A stretch of 64,000 bases of DNA from Lepisosteus oculatus (GCF_040954835.1 NC_090704.1:44892979-44956978); one strand, 5' to 3'. Positions 12,881 to 27,215 are shown, counted from the stretch's first letter. Made by a program: numbers and translations. The notes: generated by a model from the letters alone, not told the origin.

Positions 12881-15800
12881 CAATTTCACTGCACTGTGTA
12901 ATATTACATAATGTACAGTAATCATCCCTTTTAAAATGTATTTTGGGAACTCGGGAGCCGTTCTCTGGCAAAATATGAATGACCTTTCAAAATATTTTTT
13001 TCACTAGTAATTACCCTGAATCTTTCAGGGTCTAATAAATCTTTATGAGTTAGCCTTTAGGAAGTGAGCCTGATCTCAGCCTTTTCTTTGCAAATAAGGT
13101 GTTTATGAATGAGATCAGTCTGTCAGAGCTGAATTATGTACCTTATCACCACGTGATTTTGTTAGGATTAGAGCCAGGTCTGCCTGCAACTTTGGACGGG
13201 TCGTCACTCTTAGGCTCCAGAGTTCGAGCAATGCCTTTTCACACCCCTCCGTCTAGGGATATAGTAGCCATCAGTTTCTGGCAAAAGCAGCTACTGTGAA
13301 TTCATTGTGTGTGTTGGGGGGAGGGGGAGGTCTCCCTATTTGTATGCCGATGTTACATGCATGTTTCTTTAAGCGCGTTAATGCAGCATGATTTTATTTG
13401 CAGATTAATTTGTGGCTAAGCAAGGGCTCCAAGCTGGGAGCTATTAAATATTTATGCACATGGCGTACAACAGAAAGTGTCAGGGCTTTGGAAGTTTAGG
13501 GAAAGCCGCTCATTAGGCTGAGAAACTCGCATTTAAGGCGGCGTTATTGTGCCAGTCCTAACGACTGAGGGAGGTGCACAGAACAAAGACGGAACAAAGC
13601 CAAGGGTGTTTCACTCCTGGAGCACGAGAACCCTTTCTGCACAAGCCCCTGCACTGCACTCAGAACCCCAGCACGAGGGTATGTAGACATGTGAAATTCT
13701 TAAGGGTGTGAATGAAGCAAATCTCCCGATTCGTTCAACAGTCAATAAAACGCCTCTACAGAAATTCATAATCACTAACACTTCCTGCTTTCTGCTGTAT
13801 TTGGTGGGGTGTATTAATTTTTAATTGGCTGACAATGGCTTGTAGCTTTCGTGCTGTGAAAAGTCTTTTTTTCTCCATTTCTCTATCTCTCTCACTTACT
13901 GTGCCTACAAAACCTTGGATTTATATGGCACAGTGCACAGAAAATAAAGAATGCTCTGCCACATCAAACAAATGTAATCTTCCTCTTTGATCAGGCCTAA
14001 TTATCCTCATTTGAGCTTGGGTAGCTCTGGCGAGGTGCCTACAGCTGTCGTAGATTCGTCAGTGACTCTAATTACATGCTCAGGCTCTGCGTCGTGTGTC
14101 ATTAACCTGGACTGTTGTGGCTCCTTCATTCTCATATCCCTGGTCATGACTCTGTCAGGATCAGTGACCCCTGCCTGTTAGAAACTCCTTTCCTCCGCGA
14201 TCGTCTGGCAGGAACAGAGACACATCCTCTGAGACAGTTGACACAGTTGACAGCTTGCCCCGAGCTGCTTGTTCTTTCAGGTCAAGACCTTCGTCACTTT
14301 TCCATGTATGTGTGAGGATGGGGGCTTGATTTAGAGTGCCCAGCTGCTGTGTGTTTAATCACCCAGCCACAGCAACATGAGAAGTAGTTCAATTACAGTA
14401 ACTTCTTTTTCCATAAGGACATAAGGTTAAAGCTAATTTTAGGCTTATCTTTATTGGTATGGGTAGTGTTAATGTTAGACTTATAGTTATGGTGAGAGTT
14501 AATAATTGCATTTGGTGAGTAAGCCAGATCGTATTTGAGTTAATAGCCTTTGCCTTTTTTTAAGTGGGGATGGAAGGGGAGAAATTAAATGCGTTTTTAG
14601 CATAGAAAATCAATGTCTCTGTGTGCTAATGATGCAGTTTTATCTTCATTGCTTCCTTGTCAACAAACTGATTAATTTGTCAGCAGTCATTTGGAGACAT
14701 GGTAGTCAAATGGATGCACGTCTGCAGTTGATGTAATTTGTTTGCTGGGGAGAGTGTGATTTCGGGGCTGGGAAAGGAGACAGCGATCACACTGCCGCTG
14801 GTGTGCTGAAGTCATTCACTTCATTGCCTGTTTGTAGATAACAGCCAAGTGGAGGTCACAATGAAAGTTCGGGGGGGGGGGGGACAACCAAGGTCGATCA
14901 GCCTCAACTGTGTTGAATTAGATTTTTTCCTGATGTCATTTCCTTACCTAAACATGCAAAATACTGCATCTGATCTCCTTCTCTCCCTCACTTACCCTCC
15001 ATCCCTCCTCCGCCTCTGCAGCTGCCCCTTGGTCACTCCTCACTCTGCAGGGGGGTCCTGTGGGCATGACTAAAACACTTGAAACACTAGAACCCTTCAG
15101 GACGCTGCATTCGTGGGTGTTGTTATTCCCGGTGAAATGTCAAGAAGCTCCCGGCAGCCCAAGCAGGACGGCTTGTATTGGAAACGTGCCACGCCCACAC
15201 GAGGCGAACCCTCTTGGATTTCAGCGCTAGTCGTCCGAAGTCCCGGCCCCTCGACCCAGGGAGAGTGAACCAACATCAGAAATGTTCTCGCTTTGCGATC
15301 TGCAGAGGCTGTACGAAAAGGCTCCTCTCAAGGTCTTCTCGTCATCCTGACACGATTTCGATTTGTAAGAACTTCATTTTCTTTTCCCGCACAAACACAG
15401 AGAATCACAAAATAGAAAGCTTTACATTTATATATACTTAAAACAGTAAATACGAACACATCTTAATATGTTTAGACAAGGTAACAGTTATATAACCATG
15501 TCTTGTTCAGGTGCATTTTTCCATCTCACCCCTCCAGACCCTTCGTTGAAAGAAGCCCATTTGATGGCGGGGAATTCTACACAAAAAAACTCTCTTTGTT
15601 GCCTTGTCTCTGGTATCTCATAGCATGCCTTTTGTGTCTCACAAGGGGAAAGCACATGGTGGCTGCACTCCAGGAAGTTATCTGCTTTGGCTGTGCGAAG
15701 GCATGGCGGGCAGCGAGAACAGCGTGGCTGGTGACTGCTGGGAAGTGTGAAGGCACACAGGCTTCACCTGCGCAACCGCTCCCCTGCCCCTTCGAACAGG

Positions 15801-18800
15801 GAGGCTCAGTCTTTCTTGCGTCCCTCTTACTGATTTGTACTGGTGTCTTAGCAGGTTTGGCGGACACCTTTTTTCCCTCCAGGGCCAGTTAACGTTTCTT
15901 AACTGCTTTGTTGTTGGAGACTGAGTAATGCCACCTGGCACGGGAGACAGCGGCTCGCTAAATTGCCTTTAAATTATTCAGAAGGCCTCAGGTAGATGTC
16001 ATCTGCCCACACTCAGGCAAATCATCTCTCTTCAGCTAATGCCTCGTTTGCTGATTAACGCTGCTGTAATCAGCTGCTGGCAAGAACTGATGGTATACAA
16101 TAGTGCAAAATGGTGCAGAAGAGTCAAAGACCTGGGTCCCAGTCCCACACAGCCCGACAGCAGAACGCCATCATCTTCCCTACCTGTCCTGCTCTTCTGC
16201 CACTCCAGTATGGAAGGTTTAAGAGCAGGTTAAGATCTAAAAGCCCTGGGTTGAGTGTACAGTGTGAACCTCCGGATCCGTGCAGATGCTAGCATGCAAG
16301 AGGGCGGGTTATTTTTCAGATCATTTTTGTGATCATGTTTCAGATTAGAAGCGCTCTGCTGCTCGCGTTTACTGAGAATACTCCATGCACCTGAAGGTTC
16401 CTGTAACCCCGAGACAGGGCAGGCTTGGCAAAGCGGAGGTGATGGGGCATCAGTCAGCAAAATGAAGACTTTCCTCCTCTGTCACTGTTAATCTCATTCA
16501 ATGGCTACACTGGATGCAGAGGAATCGGGTTATCCTTGCAATGAAAAACCTAATTTATTTTATGAAAAGCAATCCAATACCTAACAACGAAAGAGCGCCC
16601 TAGCAGTTTGAATATCCTTGTGATACTTTCAATTTCATTTCTCTGGCCTTGCAGGCAGGGTTTTGATTATGAAGGTGATGCATCCTGTGGCCTGATGCTC
16701 ACGGCACAGTTATAATAAATAGTTTCTTCAATGAGCCGTCTCTTTCCTCCTCCACACATTAATAAAGTTAGAATTAAGCTATGGAGCAGGTTTAATGTAG
16801 GAAATCTTGCATTTGGCAGGCATATAGCCATCCACATTAGTCCAACAACAGCACTCTACACAATCAATCATTTGTTTTATTTGCATGTGTAATAAAAATG
16901 TCAGCTCTTTTTTAGAGCCTAGTGCTTAATTCATTTTTTAAAAATATTTTACTAATCATTAGTCAGGAAAATTCAGAATTCAGTCTTCTGGGGCTCTGCT
17001 TATTAGAAAGTCATTAAAATGGTTTAATTAGTAATGGTAGCATTGCTTTTAAAATTTGTGTAAGGTTTCCCAATAATACTATATTAAAAGGCATGCATTT
17101 ATTAATTACTAAGACTATTAAATGTTCATCTATCTAACACAATTTCATTAACAATACGCATTTTTATTCTTGAATGTCACTTCAGTTCACTCTAATCCTT
17201 TATTATCGTTATTGTTATTTTGCTGCCCATTTCTGATAAGCAGCTCAGGTTCAGCTCACATGTGGTCTCAGTCTTAAGTTTTGGCGTCAAACATGGAAAC
17301 ATCTGTTGATGTATTTAGTGCAACAAACCCCTGCATGCTTATCTGCCAAGTCAGCCAGATGGGCCAAGATGGTATCTCCACCATGTTTTTAGTAGATTTA
17401 ATACACTTTGCTTATGTGTTAATGACTGCTTTTGCAAGTTAACTAAAAACCCATTCATTCTAGGCATTGGTAGTCAGTATGTCTGAGACAATTAACTGAT
17501 GAAAACTACAAGTCTGTGTTCCCTTGTCTATAACTATATGAATGAATGAGAAAGAAATGCTTTTGAGGCTGTCAAACTCCTGTCCTTGTTTCCTGTTATA
17601 ACTGATGATTTAAATGATGACCTGCTACTGCCTGTGTTTGGCTACTCTGAATAGTATTTAGAGTTTGGCTATTTAAATACTGTACTAAATAGTATGTGGT
17701 TTGGCTTGTATGAGTGCTCTGAGCTCTGGCTTCCCAGGACAGACTGCAGCTTGTCCTCAGCAGGTTAAGTGCCGCTGTTAGCAGATGGAAGGACTCCCTT
17801 AATTCAAGCTCCAGTGGATTGTTTGCAAATGGGTAAAAGTAATTGATATGATTGCACAATTATTCAATTATTCAAGGAAAACAACTGTGTGTGGTACGGA
17901 ATCAAGGAGACAACGTGTCTCTCCGGGATCTAAGCCTGAGCAGGATCAGAGCAGACCATCTGGAGGGTTGAGAGTGTCGGTGTCAGTCAGGGGCCACCAG
18001 AGTCTGAACGCTGCAGTGCTGTGCTGCCAGGAGATCCATCAGCCCTTGGACTGACAGCTCAGCTGGGCAGGCTGCGCCCCTGCTTATGGGGAAACATGAA
18101 TTCCTTGTGTTTTTCTGAAGAAAGCGCCAGCTGGGGGAGTCAACAGTTTCTTTTCTTCCTCTGCCTAGACTCCATGTTTCCATGTGTGACAGGTCGAGAG
18201 TAGCTTTCTGACCCAGTTCTGCCTCTCGCTGTGCAGACGTGCGGCGTGGCAGAGGCAGGGAGTTAGCTGCGGCAGGCTCTCTGTGACAGCCTGCGAACAC
18301 AAGCAGAAAAGAAGCCATGTTTATGGATGAAGCTGGCAGCAGCCGACCAAAAAAAAAAAAAACATTCTTAGGTTCATTTCCTTTGAACTAGTACTTTTGC
18401 TTATAGTTTTATAAAAGGCATTTTAAGAAAAAAAATCTATTGATTGCACCAGCCAGGCAGGAAATCAAGCATACTTATACAGCGTATATATTAATATTAT
18501 CATAATCTATTTTGCCCCAGTGTAGCAATTAAAACCACTTTATCTCTACCGCATCCGCAGCTTGTGATGTGTGTCAGTATTAATACCACTGAAAGGAAGG
18601 TGGACAGGGGAGAGGGTGTTGAGTCATGAGAAGAGCTCTGAGTGGAAATGCAGTACCGTCTTCAGAAGGGCAGTCTGCGAGCTGTAAATTGTGCTCACAA
18701 GACTAATTAATGCACGTCTAAAAAGTTCATTGCTTAACCTAACCGGACTTCCAAGGTGAGAAGCCCTTACTGATTTTATCGTGAAGTCTTCTTTGTTTAG

Positions 18801-20618
18801 ACGTTGTGTGTCAGACTGCACAAAAAATAAATACATTTGCAGGAGAAAAACACGGGATGGTGAGATTCATTTAAATACCTCTACAGAGGCTCACACGCAG
18901 CCTGAATTTTTGCAGGCTGAGCTGTGAGTGTCGACATCACAGTCCTCGCCCAAGGTCTGCCACTGCAGTGTATGTTGGAAACACTGAAATTGAGCGATTT
19001 TGTGTTACTTCCTTTCCTTTCACAGACACCCCCTGACAGCAGCACGGTGGTGCTCACCTGTGATGTGTTCACACACTCATTAAACAACGCGTTGAGAAAA
19101 CATCATTGTAATGAATTTGCTGCTTAGGTGCACCTGAATGCCATGGCCAGTCCCCTCTCTCTCCACACTCCAAAGCAATTATCTGCAGGATGTCTGTCCT
19201 TATCTCTGAGAACACTGCACAGCCTTGGCACAGTGCTCACAGATAAGCCAAGACAGGAGAGAGAGTTCCAATGGCAGTAAATTAGTTTCAGCAGATTCAG
19301 CAATCTGGTGTGTTGTTCTCTGTAACACTTGTGGGGCTACAAATTACATTTCTAAATGCTTTATAACCCATAATAGATGAACCAAACATTAACAGAGTGA
19401 TAACAATCTGGTTAGGAACTCAGGCCCACAAATACCTAATCGCATTGCTTTTAACAAAAGCTAAATCACTTTCATGGAGAAATGTTTCATCAACAGACAC
19501 TTGAGTGTTAATGACTTTGTGATGCAGTTCTAGAAATGACGTTTATTGTTTCTGAACTGATACCTCCTTCTCTGTTTTATTTTCCTTCTCTTTTTTTTCC
19601 TCTAAAGCCTGAGCTTGAATCGACTGTCACACATCTGACTTGACCTCCTCCAAATCGCTGCACGGGGGGAGGGTGACGGCAGCCCTTAGTTTGTGCTACA
19701 GGAACTTCTTTACAGAGTCACAGCGTCACGCAGTCAGTTAACACTTAAGCTCATTGCACTAAGCAGCTGTCTCAAGAAATTCGTTTTCTGCTTGAAAGCA
19801 CTGGCAGTCTATGAAAATCACCTTTCATGTCAGGACGGGAACTTCTTTCTAATTAAACCTAGAGAAACATGAAGGACTCAAGGAAGGCAGACTTGTCTTT
19901 TGATCCGTGTGTCTATAATCTAGCACTCATATCCCAAAGGCATGAACGCTGCCACACCTGTTAAAGCAGATCTCTGTGAGGCTGCAAGGGAAGGGCAGTC
20001 TCTGAGATAGCAGGGAGTGTTTCAGAGGAGATCAAGTCAGCTGTGTCTCAGATGAGTTGCTATGGAACACATTTCATTGCAATTAGCCTGTCTCTGTGTG
20101 CAAGGCCCCTGTCAGGCAGCCACAAGCCTCCGCCATGACACCAAGAGATACTGCTCTCCAATTTTCAAAGCCATCTGGAATGGTATAGTGCACACGTTGG
20201 CAAAAAAATCCATTGTATCCTATGGCAACAGATGTTGGCAGAAAGCATGCAGGTGGAAATTGTACTGAAAACTGGAATCTGCTGGATTTCTCTTATTAGC
20301 TGTCAGATACTGTATGAGCTCAATCCCTTCTCAGTGTGAAGTGTTGGAGACTTTCTGTTCGGAGCAGAAATGGAGATTGCCTTGAAATTCAAGGTTTCTT
20401 TGCTGGAGATTCAGAGAACAGCATGCCAGGCCCAACAGCTGCAATGCTTCCTCTGCTCGAATGGTTCAGTTTTTCACAGACCAAAATGAGTGAATGAAAA
20501 TGCCCTGAGACCACAAAGTAACATGGGCGTCTGGTGTGTAAGGGACTGAAGTCAGAGCAAGAATAGGCGATTGTTATGGCTGTTAAACAGGGATACCGCC
20601 TGAGATGCAAGAGATTGT
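12881..20618. other. Gene-free sequence
   Basis: No gene or clear repeat apart from homopolymers. A moderately CpG-bearing patch lies at 15.1-15.35 kb. The block 16.7-17.2 kb is AT-rich, very low in CpG and rich in TAAT motifs, and resembles conserved noncoding DNA. Confidence 0.55.
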
Positions 20619-20941
20619 TGTCACGGATGTTGGAAGGGACGAACCGTGGAGAGGAGGAGAGCGTGAAAGACCCTATGCGTAGCGGCGAGACAGGGGTTAG
20701 CCCGGGCTCAGCTTTTCAGGAAATGCCGTATAGAAACCTATGCCCTCAGGTAGTGGACGTGGGGCGACCTGGTGCTAGGCGGGTCTCAGGACATCCAAAC
20801 ATCAATGCTGAGCCAAGCAGAATAAGTGACCCGGAAATATATAGCCCCAGGGAGAGAGAGAGACACCGGAAGAACAGCAAAGCACCGGAAACAACAGACA
20901 GGACAGAGTAGGAGCACCCTCTGGCTGCAGAGGGTGTGACA
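20619..20941. mobile_element. Candidate solo LTR (323 bp) with 5-bp target duplication
   Basis: The segment begins TGTCAC and ends GTGACA, fitting the TG...CA rule, and is flanked on both sides by ATTGT (20,614-20,618 and 20,942-20,946). Inverted similarity is limited to the first six bases, which argues for an LTR and against a DNA transposon. The interior has higher GC and CpG than its surroundings, a possible TATA-like gaaatatatagcc, and a gagcaccctctggctgcaga end. No internal retroviral-type coding region adjoins it, so it would be a recombined solo LTR. A short DNA transposon remains possible. Confidence 0.55.
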
Positions 20942-23900
20942 ATTGTGTCCCACCTGTCCTAAAGTCTGGGCAACATGTGAGACCACAATTCTACAGGGTT
21001 TCGTCCAGCTGGTGCCAAGAAAATCGCACATGTCACAGCCCTACCCAGCCAACACCTATCCCTGCGTTGCTCCAAATCCGTCAATCCCAAACTCCAGCCA
21101 GAGGCAGACATCACTTGCCTCACAGTGGCTTACTTCTAATGGTGCTCTCCAGCAGACATTAATCAACTGCATTTCCCTTAATTTCCCTACAATTTGATTT
21201 CAGTTCAATGACCAATGTGAAGGGATTTTGTAGGAATTGACAGAGCAATTATTTCCCCATTAGCTGTGAGTCACAGCAACTTCATTACCGTCACAGTTAT
21301 TGTTCAGAGTGTGCCCTCGTTACAGGCTTTCCTTTCTGTCTGGGTGCTAAAATTAGACCACACAGAAAAGGTAATGCAGCTCTCCAACACTCGCTCGCAC
21401 ATTTTCACACTGCATAAAGTGATTAATAAACTGGCTAAACCTCTGTAGTTATTCTAATTGTTGCTTCCGCGTCAAATTGGGCCTTCACTCTGAGAGAGCT
21501 TCAGCCATGCTCATGAGAGCTACCACCGTGAGGGCGGCTTTCTGTTTGTAACTCTGTAACTGACAAGCATGTGCTTTCTAATTAACAGCAGTGATAATAT
21601 ACCAGTGAATGAGTGAACGGTGTTGTCTCCAATGAAGAGTGCCATTGTATGATTTGACTTAAGCAGTGGCTGAAGTTTTTATGGGAGGCCTTGTCAAAAG
21701 CCTTCTTTAAATCTAAATACTGTATATTATGTCATATGGTTTAGTGTTACCGACTGTCCTTTTTGCTTATTCTAATTATTTATTTAAACAAGGCCCTTTC
21801 TAATTCTGTTTTGGGTGTCTCTTAAAATACCTTTGCACATATTCTTCTAGTTGAGTTCTAACTCTTGTTTTCATACTAGTAACAGAAGTACAACCGTTTG
21901 ATCTGTAACTTCCTGGTTCAGTTGAATCCCCTCTTTATAATTTATACACCTATAAGTCATCTGCAAAGGCAGGGTCCAACCTTACATGAGTGTTGAGATA
22001 TCCTGCTCAGTGGTATAGATGCACATAAAGTCTATATAAACTGCTTATGCGGGTGAACACAAAGGCTGTAACATTTCCATAACATAGTAGAAGTAATTAC
22101 AGCTTTCCAGAACTGTGGATTGAGGTTGTCTGCTTCACTGAAAAAGCAAAGCTGCTGTCGTGGCTGTGCTGTGCTCGTACTGTGCCTCTTTAACTGCAGC
22201 TGGTGCTCAGAAAGCAGGTCAGGTACCTGCCACTGCCTCGTCGTGAACCAAAGATTTTCGAAAGACTTCAAGACAATACACAAATGGGGCGATAAAAAAA
22301 AAAATCTCTCTCTGTTTTTATGAATAATTATATGTCTGGCAGTTCTGTTGTCCAGGACAAAACCAGGCTAGAGTTTGGAAATGTAATCATTTTTACCACG
22401 AGCAGATGTGTGCTGGGAGACAGATGTGTTTTTCTTTTGCTGCACAGAAAGCAGGGCTAGCAATGGCTGTGATTTACGGCTGGCCGTGAACACTCTGTGA
22501 CGGTAATAGTGTTTGCTCATGTCCCCCATGTTGTCACTCCACAATGGGATCTGGCTGCACTTGATAAGATTTGGACTCAGTGGAAGTGGATTATTATCTG
22601 GAGGGGAGAGTGCGTGTGGCAAGGAGTCTGATTTGCGTGCCCCCCAGTGGACTGTGTAACAAATGCTTTCTTTGTGTGACTCTTTCCTCTGCAGTGGCCT
22701 GCTCCTGGTAGGACAGAGCTGTCACGCCCTCTATCAGGTGGTTATTAATGTATGTTCATGCAGTTAGATTATAGAACCAGCCTTTCAGTGCATTAAAGGA
22801 ATTCACCCTCTCTGCTGACTCAGCTGCTCTCAGATGTCAGTATTGATTGATGTCAGTTTTGCAAGGTTTCATTGCAGAAGTGACCAACCCCAGTCCTTTA
22901 GCTCATTAGGAGCTGTGGGTTTACTTGTTTTCTTTAACTCTTCATGCACCAACGATTTCGAGAGGAACACCCAGCAGGTTGATCGAGCATAACCGAGATG
23001 ATCGCAAATTGTGATACCTGTGGCAACCAGTCCCTCACACAGGTCAGTCAAGTCCAGAGCTGCTGTTTCTACTGCCTTTAGGCAGAGGTATTAAATCCTC
23101 TTAGGAGTTTGAAGACCTGCTGGGTTTGGCTGTTTTGCTTGAATCTTAGAATAGAAATCTTCACAAGCCCCTCCCTCCGTCAACCTGCTTTTTAAAGCTC
23201 TCCTTTTGCTAAACAGCCTAGCTACACACAGAGATACAATGCACCGACTCAGTGAGTGATCTTCTTTCAATGTTCAAAACACTTCGGTTAGAAAACCCTT
23301 TGCACAGCTAATGCAGCCACTCAAGAAACCTAGAAAATGAATGAGGCATGGTTTCTAAGTATTTGTGCATTCGATTCCTCTTCATTGTTTCCTTTGCCAA
23401 AGTAAAACGAATTTTGAAATCATACTGTTAGTAAGGAGATGGGGTGGTAAGTATGACGCCACAGAAATGGAACAGAGTAAACCCTAAACATTTCCTCACC
23501 TATTCCAGAGAGGTGTGAGAAAGCAGGCCAGTCTATTGCAATCTGTTTCCAGCTGCAGATACTCGCTTTCTGAGTGAAAGCCTGTGACAGCTGATTACCG
23601 CAGCTAAGTGAATCCCTCAGCCTTCACTGTACGAGATTGCATTTGTCAAAGCTGGCTCTGAAATATGATTATGTGCATCTTGAGACCGTTTCTTAAAGTG
23701 AATTTAATGATCTTCTTTTGAAACGTTCATTATTATCGGGGAAGCATTTTGTTTTTATGCAGGGTAGGAGCGTGTCTGTTTGCATGAGGGGTTAGGGGAG
23801 TGCAGGAAATCATAAACAGGAATTGACAGAAGGCTTACAATTAGACAGCACCTTCAGCTGTGCATAATAGCTAGTTTCTTCACATCTGAAGTTGCAAGGC

Positions 23901-24378
23901 TTTCTGCTAATTTCCTTTTCACTCTCTGATCAGCTAATTACCTTCCCTTCACTTTCTGTGGTGCATCAATGAGTCTGCCTCCCTGTTTTTGTAAATGTGC
24001 TTCTCTGTGATGTTTTCCTCTCTTGGCGTTCCCAGTGTGATAAGCCAGTTGGTTCAGCTCAGTTGTCAGAGGACCTTAACACACTTAACACATCTGGCTC
24101 CCTCAGCACAGCTAGAACAGCTCTGTAATTGAACAGCAGCTGAAGAGCGACCCATTCCCGAGTTGTCAAGGAGATGAGCATTTTGGGATGTTACCAAGGT
24201 AAGGGGAATTTTGTGAGCTAATGAAACCATACAGCAAAAAAGCTGTTTAATGTGATTCAGAGGAGTGTGAAGATTATTTCTTCCGTCTCTGTCAACTGCG
24301 AGAAAAATTGATAATGCCATTGATGGAAGAGTAGGCATTGCATAGTTATCTGGGTGGAATGAGGTCCGTTCAGTGGAG
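20942..24378. other. Gene-free sequence
   Basis: Nothing recognised with confidence. The segment 21.60-21.85 kb (gtggctgaagtttttatggg, aggccttgtcaaaagccttc) reminds me of a repeated fish sequence but I cannot assign it. Confidence 0.5.
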
Positions 24379-24702
24379 TAGGGATTCCCAGTCCGGAGCC
24401 TGGTGGCTCACACACCTGCTTGTCTTTTTTCCAGCCTAGCTCTTAGGTACACAACCGAAGCCTTAATTGCCTTCATAATAGGATTAATTTGAGGTTTTTG
24501 ACTGTTTTCATCTTTCAAACATCCCAGAGAATGGCTTTTAACTATCACTTCTTAAGCAAAACAAAATCCCCTTAGAGTAGAAAAAACATTCCAAACAAAA
24601 AAACGTTTTAGTTCAATTAAGGTTTCAATTAAGTAATTAAGCCAGGCTGGAATGAAAGCCAGCAGGTTTATGGTCTCCTAGGACCAGGACTGGGAACCTC
24701 TG
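24379..24702. mobile_element. Foldback MITE with about 85-bp terminal inverted repeats, hAT-like ends
   Basis: The left arm (24,379-24,469: ttcccagtccggagcctgg ... cctgcttg ... ttccagcctagctctta ... ccttaattg) is an imperfect inverted complement of the right arm (24,626-24,702: caattaagtaattaagcc ... ggctggaatgaaagccag ... ccaggactgggaacctctg). The outer right end reads CAGAGGTT outward, like the element at 40,981. There is no coding sequence. Target duplication is no longer readable. Confidence 0.7.
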
Positions 24703-27099
24703 ACTGAGAAGATAAAGAGGAGCACGCCGTGTTTCAGAGGGACAATACTACTATACTGCGCACGGTACTGCAGGTCTCACGCAGCTGCAGACGCTGAAGG
24801 ACGCGATCCAGTTCCTTCGCCGACATGAGAGTCCGAGCGATGGACAGACGGCGTGCCAGAAGGAAGGAGGTAGAGCCAAGCGAGGAGGGAAACCTGCGTG
24901 GCTTTGCGTTAGTGGATTTCAAATAGTGAAAAGGGCTTTGGGTGGCTTGTGGATGAGACATCCACAGCTTACGTCCAGACCGCTGCAGCAGCCTTGATAA
25001 AGAGTGGTCCTGCCCCAGGGTACCAGGTCTTAACAACAGCAATAAGTGAGGCATTTCTGCAGTTTCAGGGGTTTCCACTGTGACCTGTTCACCTGGAGGC
25101 CACTTTTTTACAACCGCAATTGAAAAAGTCACAAGGGATGAAAATACCTATAAATCCTCGTGTCTAAATCTGGCCATTTTTCCTGTCGTGAGTTTCTCGT
25201 TGACAGCCAGTTTCACCAAAGCCCATAAGTGATCGAGCATGGAAGGGTCATGTGTCACTGGTCCAGTTCTCTTTTATAAGTAATAGCGGCTTTTTTCTCC
25301 ACAGAGGCACAGACCTCTGCATTTCTTTTCTAATGTCATGGCTGAGGATCTTACATAATGTTCCAGGCCATTGAATAATGTTCCTTTCAACTGCCTGTGT
25401 GAATGTCTCTAAAAGAAACAGCGATGTCAGAAAAGCTTTGAGAACTGTTGGAACAGAACACTTTAAAAAAAAACATGACGATAATTAGCACAGAATTAAC
25501 CATCAAGCCTCCTGTGAATTGAATTGTCAACAAACAATCAATGTCAATGATGCTTTCCTCTCTGGATTTGCTGTTCAATTTACATGTTATTTTATCCAAA
25601 CGTACAGTTTTAATGAGGTATCGACAAAGAACACCAGGCCAGGGTTTGCTGTTAATTCAGCCCCAGGGTACACTTTCTAAACCCTGTCAATAAAGCTGCT
25701 TGATGTTGCTTAGCAAAGGAAGCTGTGAGTGTGCTGTGAGGCACTGGTAACACTGCACAGCTACAGGCTGGACTCCAGCAAGGCTGTCTTGAAATCCCGG
25801 GAGCTGTGCTAGTCATCCCTTGTGCCGGAGAGAACCCCTGTCGTCTGAATTAACCATTCAGCGACCGCCCTGGACGTACAAGAAAAGGAAAAGAAACAAT
25901 TTCAGAATCCAAGATTCAGTTTAGGAGGCACAGCGATGAAAAAAAAACTGTCAAAAAAATAAGAACACATGAAAAATAAGCTCTATACAGAGAACAAGAT
26001 CAAAAGGACTTGGTATTTTAGGATTATTAAATGCACAACATAACGCAGTGTTTATTCTCAAGTGGTGTGCTAAAGAGAAGAAAAAGAAACGTTTAGACAC
26101 AGGATGATGAGGTTTCTGCTTTTGGAGAGGAAAAAAGATCAGCAGTTTCTCCATTCTTTTTACCTTTCGAACAGACCGACAATACAGTAGGTCGAGGGCT
26201 TGCCGTGCTGCATTTATAAAGCTGTCTTGTTTTGATTTACGTGCTAAAGAAGAGCGGCGCATGTTGCTCTCTAATTCTGCAGACACGACACTAGACCCAT
26301 TACTTTGCAACGCAGCAGGTGTCCTGTGAGCACTGCATATGAAACCGCTAATCCCTAGCATATTTAACACATAAGGAACTACATATTGGTTTTGGTCCCT
26401 GGAAGCTGAACTGCTTCAATCACTGAGCCATAATTCTCTTTTTCCTCAGGTATGGGTTTTGATTTTGGGCTCCTGCTTGATTGATTTGCGGAATAACCGT
26501 CTGGCGGGCTGTCACTTGCCAGACTGGGAACATTAGTACCGTAATGACAGCATAACAAATTGCGCCGCACTTCTGTTTTCCACAGTGCACGGTTCAATCC
26601 TGCTTCACCTGACACCAAATTAACGGCACATGTTCACCCTCTTCCATCTCTCATGGCACCATGTCATCCCAGAGCCTAATCTCTGTCACTCCCTGTGAAA
26701 TCTCACAGCTGTGACATTTAATTGGGGACAAAAATTGCTGGAAAGAAAGGTGGTGAAGGAACAAGTGGTCGGACCAATAATATTTTCTGTCAGGTTTTGC
26801 AGGTTGCATTCACATTAATGGCCTTAACAGTCATGATGAATCCAAACTGAATCTTGCAGGGATAAGGGCAGGAGATACTGTACACTACATGCCATAAGTT
26901 CTAATATGGATCATGTGTGGGGGGTCTGGGGCAGACCTACCCACATGAAAGGTTAGGGCAGAGAATTTATCATGCTTTCTCTGCACATTTGCTATGGTTT
27001 TAGCTTCTTTCTGCCATGTTTTCTCCTAGTTTCAATGTTCCGATACAATATTTTTCTACACTAGACCACGAAAATACCACAATGTTTTATAAATACGGT

Positions 27100-27215
27100 A
27101 TGTGAGTCCAGGAGGCCAGAGAGAAACAGATGTGACCACTGGGAGATCATGCAGACTCTGCACTGCAAGATGCCCTAGCCTGGAATCGAACCCAGGACCT
27201 GTACGGTGACAGTAT
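27100..27215 (+). repeat. Fragment of the repeat seen at 9.7-10.0 kb
   Basis: Contains gatcatgcagactctgcac and cctggaatcgaacccaggac, corresponding to the 3' half of the element at 9,694-10,019. It is diverged and incomplete. Confidence 0.5.

Noticed and set aside
24734..25132. 132-codon minus-strand frame in a GC-richer block
   Set aside because: No motif recognised; may be a decayed repeat, not supported as a gene.
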